Below, piece after piece: positions 26,332-30,138 of a stretch of DNA of 30,138 nucleotides (position 1 is its first letter; each line of letters starts with the position of its first letter). The translations under genes were made by a program, and so were the position numbers. The notes under the pieces are model-generated. The model did no database searches. It saw only the letters and a program-made list of their open reading frames with translations, and was not told where the DNA came from. The DNA is from a virus. The stretch spans positions 1 through 30,138 of the IMG/VR virus record IMGVR_UViG_3300042861_000590; one strand, written 5' to 3'.

Positions 26332-26526
26332 GTGGTCAAGTTCTATATGTGGTGGTGGGCTTTCCGGCGAAAGCACCTGTGTAGTCGAGGGTATCACGGC
26401 TTCCCGTTGTCCTCGCTCGATGGCTCCATAGTTCATCATTCGTATCACACGAAAAGGAACCAGCAAGTGTTTGAGCGACGATGTTCTGTGTGTGGTGGTC
26501 GCGAGGAGATTATCCGGCATGGTTAA
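26332..26526 (+). CDS. Small zinc-ribbon-like protein, 64 aa
   Basis: The GTG at 26332 is eight bases after AGGGG; a longer in-frame reading from 26302 lies in the previous gene. The pattern LCSRGYHG (Cys17, His22) near the start and RRCSVCGGREE (Cys52, Cys55) near the end resembles DUF1660-type phage proteins, in which a C..H and a CxxC form one zinc site. Basic and aromatic N-terminus (FYMWWWAFRRKH). Function unknown. Its end overlaps the exonuclease gene by eight bases. Confidence 0.55.
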   Translation: MVKFYMWWWAFRRKHLCSRGYHGFPLSSLDGSIVHHSYHTKRNQQVFERRCSVCGGREEIIRHG

Positions 26527-27292
26527 GATGCTTTTCCTAGATATTGAGACACTCCCCCATCACGCTGCGGTGTGGGGTTTGTGGGGCCAGAACGTAGGTA
26601 TCAAGCAGATTATCAAGCCCGGTCGTACTACGTGTGCTGCTTGGAAGTGGTTGGGGGCTAAGAAGATTGGGTTTGCTGCCGAGTGGCATCCGATCAAGGA
26701 GCAAGAGAGTTGGTTCTGCTACAAGGAGTTCCTTACTCGTCTTCACGAGGTTCTTGACGGAGCTGACGTAGTTGTCACCTACAACGGAAAGCGTTTCGAC
26801 ATCCCAACGCTGTACAAAGAGTTCGTCCTGTACGATCTCCCACCCCCGTCTCCGTTCCACCACATTGATTTGTACCAAACAGTGAAGCGCCAGTTCCGGT
26901 GGGCTAGCAACAAGCTCGACTTCGTTTGTCAACAGCTCGGCCTCGGTGCTAAGGTACATCACAAAGGTCAAGAACTATGGACGGATGTTGAGGCTGGTTG
27001 CCCCAAGGCACAGAAGGTCATGGAACGGTACAACCGTGGTGATGTCACCCTGCTTGAGAAGCTGTACAACCGTCTGAAGCCGTGGATAAAATCGCACCCC
27101 AACCTCGCTCTCCTAGAGGAGAAGTCCGGTATCGTCTGCCCCACCTGCGGTTCCGATGACATTGAGTTCCGTGGTTATAGATATACGAAGACTCGCCGGT
27201 ATCGTAGGATGGTTTGCAATTCTTGCCATAGCTGGTCATCGGTAACAGCTTCCGATAAGGAAGTGGTTGGTGAGACAGGCTCGTGTTCGTAG
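26519..27292 (+). CDS. DEDDy-type exonuclease with C-terminal zinc ribbon, 257 aa
   Basis: Predicted 3'-5' exonuclease of the RNase H-like DnaQ/YprB group. D8-I-E10 is motif I, Y88-N89-G-K-R-F-D94 is motif II, and Y171-N-R-G-D175 is motif III with the Tyr that marks the DEDDy class. Unlike the polymerase-linked exonuclease at 11821 it keeps that Tyr. A zinc ribbon follows: C207-x2-C210 and C233-x2-C236, with many Arg and Lys between, probably for nucleic acid binding. So this is a second exonuclease of unknown substrate. GAGGAG upstream supports the ATG at 26519; the next gene overlaps its end by ten bases. Confidence 0.85.
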   Translation: MVKMLFLDIETLPHHAAVWGLWGQNVGIKQIIKPGRTTCAAWKWLGAKKIGFAAEWHPIKEQESWFCYKEFLTRLHEVLDGADVVVTYNGKRFDIPTLYKEFVLYDLPPPSPFHHIDLYQTVKRQFRWASNKLDFVCQQLGLGAKVHHKGQELWTDVEAGCPKAQKVMERYNRGDVTLLEKLYNRLKPWIKSHPNLALLEEKSGIVCPTCGSDDIEFRGYRYTKTRRYRRMVCNSCHSWSSVTASDKEVVGETGSCS

Positions 27293-27783
27293 CTGCTCGC
27301 GGAGCAATCCTTGAAGACCGTGACTTCGTAGACTTCCTCGGTCATTGTTGGAGATACTCGGAGTTGGACACTCAGATAATGACGGAAGTCATTGCTAAGT
27401 GTGGGTACGGTCTGTGCTTCGTCCAACCGGAACCTGTCCCTGTTGACACACCCCTCCTGCTGGAGTACGATGGCTTCACGACTAACACCAACACGGAGGT
27501 TGAACCACCAATCACTATGGACGATTTCATTCAAACTTGTAACACTTACGGGACGTACCGCGCTTTGGACCAACTAGACTACATCATTGATATTGTGGAC
27601 CGATGCAGTCCCCACCACGATGATCCTGAAGACCTTTACCAAGCTCTCCAAGAGATTCGTCGCCTAGCTGTAGAGGCTATCATGTGGGGTGAGATGACCA
27701 CCGAAGATAACGACGAGGAACCTTCCGACGAGGATGGGTTGTTCGATTACGACCGAGACGGGGAAGACGATAATGACCGATGA
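27283..27783 (+). CDS. Hypothetical protein with acidic tail, 166 aa
   Basis: GTG start overlapping the exonuclease gene. Residues 1-130 are a soluble alpha/beta part (FVDFLGHCWRYSELDT, YRALDQLDYIIDIVDRC), and residues 134-166 are almost entirely Asp and Glu with a few other residues (EDNDEEPSDEDG), a disordered acidic tail. Such tails often recruit partners in DNA-binding or polymerase complexes. No family recognised. Confidence 0.6.
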   Translation: MFVAARGAILEDRDFVDFLGHCWRYSELDTQIMTEVIAKCGYGLCFVQPEPVPVDTPLLLEYDGFTTNTNTEVEPPITMDDFIQTCNTYGTYRALDQLDYIIDIVDRCSPHHDDPEDLYQALQEIRRLAVEAIMWGEMTTEDNDEEPSDEDGLFDYDRDGEDDNDR

Positions 27784-28189
27784 CCCTCGCATCCTAGTGA
27801 TGCGTGCTCCCGGCAAAGAGTACGTCCTAGCAGCCTACGCCTCTAAGCCACCACATGCCGAGGCATCTGTTAAACTGTATCAGTCCTACTCCGAGATGGA
27901 CCGTACCAAGGATTGTTTTCTGTTTCGACTAGACAAGTGCTGCGTTTCTGGTCTCTGGGGGTTTGCTGAACACAATACCCTTCTCGGACCAATCATCTTC
28001 GATTCGGGCAGGAGCGCACCTTGCCCTTTCGTTATGAGCGATGCTCTCGCTCTGGCTAAGCACACTGTCTATTGGCTTGAGAACGACTTCGATGAAACTA
28101 TCTCTCGGTACGGAAGCGTGACGCTGGTCAATATTAACGGTAAGCTTTTTGATGTAAAGGTATCCGAACAACGAGGTCCAAACCTATGA
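27773..28189 (+). CDS. Hypothetical protein, 138 aa
   Basis: ATG at 27773 overlaps the end of the previous gene by 11 bases. Beta-rich protein with strand ILVMRAPGKEYVLAAYA, Cys pair DKCCVSG and a C-terminal VTLVNINGKLFDVKV strand pair. No signal peptide or membrane segment. Unknown. ATGA overlap with the next gene. Confidence 0.65.
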   Translation: MTDDPRILVMRAPGKEYVLAAYASKPPHAEASVKLYQSYSEMDRTKDCFLFRLDKCCVSGLWGFAEHNTLLGPIIFDSGRSAPCPFVMSDALALAKHTVYWLENDFDETISRYGSVTLVNINGKLFDVKVSEQRGPNL

Positions 28190-28512
28190 CCGATGAAACC
28201 GACATCCCCGTAGATGACGACGAAGACTTGGAGATCGTAGCCAAGGAATCCGGAGGACTACTCCAAGTCCACGGGAGCAATACCGTCTTGATGCTCAAGG
28301 GTCCATCTCCGTTTCCTACTCCGTTTGATTACATCAAGGATTGTTGTGGAATGGAAGTGCGGATGTCCTCCAACCCGGCTAAGCCGGATGAGTATTGGTA
28401 CTTGGTTATGGTCCAAGATTCTTTTGAGTGGCGAGAGATCGAGGCGTGTATCAACGCCATGTCCGAGAAAGAGTACGAGAAGACCCAGCGTAATTTCAGG
28501 ACGGTGAATTGA
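28186..28512 (+). CDS. Hypothetical protein, 108 aa
   Basis: Very acidic N-terminus (DDDEDLEIVAKE) followed by a beta-rich part (LLQVHGSNTVLMLKGP, YWYLVMVQDSFEW) and a basic helix end. ATGA overlap upstream and GAGGAG of the next gene just at its stop. No family recognised. Confidence 0.65.
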   Translation: MTDETDIPVDDDEDLEIVAKESGGLLQVHGSNTVLMLKGPSPFPTPFDYIKDCCGMEVRMSSNPAKPDEYWYLVMVQDSFEWREIEACINAMSEKEYEKTQRNFRTVN

Positions 28513-28521
28513 GGAGTATAC

Positions 28522-28665
28522 ATGTACGACCGTTTAGGTGATGCAATTGTTGGCGGATTTATTGTTATGCTTCTAGTTGGTATTGCTATCGGAGCATTTC
28601 TGTTTTGGCTTTTGCCTCTTCTGTGGACTTGGGTGAAGCCTTGGATACACGCAATCACAGGGTGA
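28522..28665 (+). CDS. Single-helix membrane protein, 47 aa
   Basis: Good GAGGAG site before the ATG. After a polar start (MYDRLGDA) there is one long hydrophobic stretch, about residues 9-36 (IVGGFIVMLLVGIAIGAFLF, then WLLPLLW), with GG and G-x3-G packing motifs, and a short C-terminal part WVKPWIHAITG. One-helix phage proteins of this size include pinholins and inhibitors, and it lies about 1 kb from the spanins, but the lysis role is only a possibility. Confidence 0.6.
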   Translation: MYDRLGDAIVGGFIVMLLVGIAIGAFLFWLLPLLWTWVKPWIHAITG

Positions 28666-28671
28666 ATTGAA

Positions 28672-28869
28672 GTGGATGTTGGAGATGTGCTAGAAAAGCG
28701 TCATGCTCTCTACTGGAGAAAGAATCTTTCTCACAGAAAGAAAGTACAGTTGCGGAGGAAGAAGGAAGAGTTCCGCCGGAAGGTCCAGAAACTTCGCGAT
28801 CTTCTAGGTAAGGACGTTGCTCGTCTGAAAGACAGGGTTGCGTATGAGTGCTTATCAGGGATGAATTGA
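28672..28869 (+). CDS. Very basic helical protein, 65 aa
   Basis: GTG start with a weak site six bases after the previous stop. About one third of the residues are Lys or Arg (WRKNLSHRKKVQLRRKKEEF, KVQKLRDLLGKDVARLKDR). Likely a helical nucleic-acid-binding or coiled-coil protein. No other motif. The following gene starts four bases later. Confidence 0.55.
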   Translation: MDVGDVLEKRHALYWRKNLSHRKKVQLRRKKEEFRRKVQKLRDLLGKDVARLKDRVAYECLSGMN

Positions 28870-28872
28870 GAG

Positions 28873-29100
28873 ATGACCAAGTGTGATGCTTGCAATGCCG
28901 AGGCTGTTCTCCATGCCAAGTGGGGAACTCAGGGTCAAGAAGGGAATCTGTGCTTAACCCATGCCAGTGAGATGCACGAGAGCACCAAGGGTGCAGTAGC
29001 CAAGCAGCTACTTCCTTCGCCGACGTACATTCCGGTGGATGTGTACCTTCGCAGCAAAGCTGCTGTGAGGGATGATCGCGCAGCGATGAGGGGTATTTGA
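28873..29100 (+). CDS. Small zinc-finger-like protein, 75 aa
   Basis: C4-x2-C7 and C27-x2-H30 (KCDACNAEA, NLCLTHASE) form a plausible single zinc site, a C2CH arrangement like small phage zinc fingers. The C-terminal part is a linker and a helix with several Arg. Start has GAGAG; the stop precedes the next ATG by one base. Could bind nucleic acid or protein; not known. Confidence 0.65.
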   Translation: MTKCDACNAEAVLHAKWGTQGQEGNLCLTHASEMHESTKGAVAKQLLPSPTYIPVDVYLRSKAAVRDDRAAMRGI

Positions 29101-29101
29101 G

Positions 29102-29530
29102 ATGGCTATTCGAAGAAAGACGGTGGAAGACTACCGACGTGAATTGAAGGCGTACATCCTGAGCCTCTTCAGGAAAGAGTGGGATAACAAGAAGACTATA
29201 GTCACTACTAACTGGACGGACATGCTTGAGGTGATGTGGCCGTCTGGTGACGACATGTGGGTCTTCTTCCGCAAGGAAGACTCCTCTCCAATCGGTATAG
29301 AGTTCAACGGAGTCAACATCCGTAAGTCTGAGATTGATGACGATGAGTTCTGGATCGCGATGTCCTCTACCTTTGAGATGCGCAAGTACGAGCTAGAGGA
29401 GGGCAAGCTCCGAAGAGCGTTGGATCGTCAGTATAAGGCGGTAAAGACCCCTCCAGCCAGAGCCGAGTTCATCCTTGCGCTCTGTATCATGCTCGTCTTC
29501 GCCATATTCATAGCACCATTCATTAAGTAA
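29102..29530 (+). CDS. Tail-anchored membrane protein, 142 aa
   Basis: Last + strand gene. Residues 1-120 are a charged soluble domain (TVEDYRRELKAYILSLFRKEW, DDDEFWIAMSSTF), followed by one C-terminal membrane helix (residues 123-141, FILALCIMLVFAIFIAPFI) with a single Lys at the end, so it is probably anchored in the inner membrane with the domain in the cytoplasm. No family recognised. It ends before the convergent terminator. Confidence 0.65.
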   Translation: MAIRRKTVEDYRRELKAYILSLFRKEWDNKKTIVTTNWTDMLEVMWPSGDDMWVFFRKEDSSPIGIEFNGVNIRKSEIDDDEFWIAMSSTFEMRKYELEEGKLRRALDRQYKAVKTPPARAEFILALCIMLVFAIFIAPFIK

Positions 29531-29547
29531 AATACGCAACCCAAAAG

Positions 29548-29602
29548 AAAGGGGCCGGCTGGAAAGGAGGATCAAATCTCCCAACTAGCTCGGCCCCTTT
29601 TT
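29548..29602. terminator. Bidirectional intrinsic terminator
   Basis: AAAGGGGCCG (29548-29557) pairs perfectly with CGGCCCCTTT (29591-29600), with T residues on the 3' side for + transcripts and A residues on the 5' side that become T for - transcripts. Smaller pairings such as GGAG/CTCC lie in the loop. It lies between the + strand block and the convergent spanin genes and should stop both. Confidence 0.9.
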
Positions 29603-29605
29603 CGT

Positions 29606-29878
29606 TTAAGGCTTTTCAGTTTTAGAGGTGGCACACCTAACCAGCACTTCGTGCTTGAGCGCACACAGTTCGTACCGAAGCATCACATCTACCGTGTATT
29701 CTCCGATAGGTTGTGTCTCTCCTAGCTGTGGTAACTTGTCGCACGAAGTCTTTGCCTCTGGTATACACAAATCAACCGGGTGGGTTGGCTTGTCCTTGAG
29801 GCTCCACCAGCCCACGGATGAACATCCGCTGATCCCCAGAGACGCAATTAACAGGATCGACTTCGCTAGGTTCGACAC
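29606..29878 (-). CDS. Outer-membrane spanin lipoprotein (Rz1-like), 90 aa
   Basis: Lysis protein that joins the inner-membrane spanin to disrupt the outer membrane. The N-terminus is a short lipoprotein signal: SNLAKSILLIASLGISGC with lipobox I-S-G-C, lipidated Cys at residue 19. The mature part has Pro and further Cys (residues 38, 46, 72 and 82). I choose the GTG at 29878, seven bases after AGGAG; a GTG at 29908 would add ten polar residues. The first 107 bases lie inside the i-spanin gene in another frame, the nested layout typical of Rz/Rz1. Confidence 0.85.
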   Translation of the reverse strand: MSNLAKSILLIASLGISGCSSVGWWSLKDKPTHPVDLCIPEAKTSCDKLPQLGETQPIGEYTVDVMLRYELCALKHEVLVRCATSKTEKP

Positions 29879-30131
29879 GCTTGTACTCCTCTCTTTTGTT
29901 GGAGCCACGGGAATCCTCCTGAGAGAGCCTACGAGCGTCTTCCTGCGCTCTCTCTAGGGCCTGCTTGTGTGTGGCTCGCTCTTCCTCTAGGGCCTTCTCA
30001 AGCGCCTTAGCGCGGGCCTCGCTTTGAGACTCATACCCGCGATAGTAGCCCCACAGGTGCACAACCCCAAACAGTAGAAGCACACCCACCCACTTCGCTA
30101 GCGTAGCTTGGGGTATGGTAGGCAGCTTCAT
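29772..30131 (-). CDS. Inner-membrane spanin (Rz-like), 119 aa
   Basis: One N-terminal transmembrane helix (about residues 14-29, WVGVLLLFGVVHLWGYY) followed by a charged periplasmic coiled coil (residues 35-75, ARAKALEKALEEERATHKQA) and a polar C-terminus. This is the i-spanin layout; with the overlapping o-spanin lipoprotein it spans the periplasm at the last step of lysis. Start at 30131 has CCGGA just upstream, near the window edge. Holin and endolysin genes would be expected nearby beyond base 30138, but none is visible here. Confidence 0.88.
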   Translation of the reverse strand: MKLPTIPQATLAKWVGVLLLFGVVHLWGYYRGYESQSEARAKALEKALEEERATHKQALERAQEDARRLSQEDSRGSNKREEYKRVEPSEVDPVNCVSGDQRMFIRGLVEPQGQANPPG

Positions 30132-30138
30132 TCCGGTG

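Overview
The window is part of the genome of a strictly lytic, tailed double-stranded DNA phage. About 75 tightly packed genes, mostly small, run on the + strand from base 52 to 29530, and a two-gene lysis pair runs the other way at the right end. Stop and start codons overlap (ATGA, GTGA, TGATG) at dozens of junctions, so translational coupling is the rule. The overlapping Rz/Rz1-type spanins indicate a Gram-negative host, probably a proteobacterium. No integrase, repressor, terminase, capsid or tail gene is present, so this is the early and middle (DNA metabolism) side of the genome plus the edge of the lysis region.

Layout. (1) 1-9090: accessory region of about 28 small genes. Several belong to widespread phage families (HTPGPW type, DUF551, DUF3307, the CCPDFSC Cys cluster). 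It includes a protein with 14 near-identical octapeptides that resemble bacterial ice-nucleation repeats, and a GC-rich coiled-coil gene that looks imported. (2) 9070-15570: T7-type replication block: primase-helicase, a family A DNA polymerase split into separate exonuclease and polymerase genes with an 82-codon gene between them, and a probable ssDNA-binding protein with an acidic C-terminal tail. (3) 16178-16512: gene-free stretch with a hairpin, tRNA-Gln(TTG), an unidentified folded RNA and a strong intrinsic terminator. (4) 17190-19849: class I ribonucleotide reductase, nrdB overlapping nrdA. (5) 19850-20446: 597 bases without a convincing gene, carrying the best sigma70-like promoter in the window (TTGACA, 17 bases, TAAAGT), many nested complementary segments and two terminator-like structures. 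I read it as one or two noncoding RNAs. (6) 20447-25799: small genes interleaved with a 5'-3' exonuclease, dUTPase, a DUF3310 (T7 gp1.7-like) protein, a T7 endonuclease I homologue and ThyX. (7) 25796-29530: three related two-helix membrane microproteins, a DEDDy exonuclease with a zinc ribbon, and small hypothetical genes. (8) 29548-29602: bidirectional terminator, then the spanin pair on the - strand.

How it fits together. NrdAB makes deoxyribonucleotides, Dut yields dUMP and keeps uracil out of DNA, ThyX methylates dUMP, and the DUF3310 protein may phosphorylate nucleotides. Endonuclease I and the 5'-3' exonuclease could degrade host DNA and process phage DNA, and the primase-helicase, split polymerase and ssDNA-binding protein form a T7-like replisome. 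No phage RNA polymerase or ligase was seen here.

Function calls come from motif recognition by eye. All homology statements, RNA folds and promoter calls need database or experimental confirmation.
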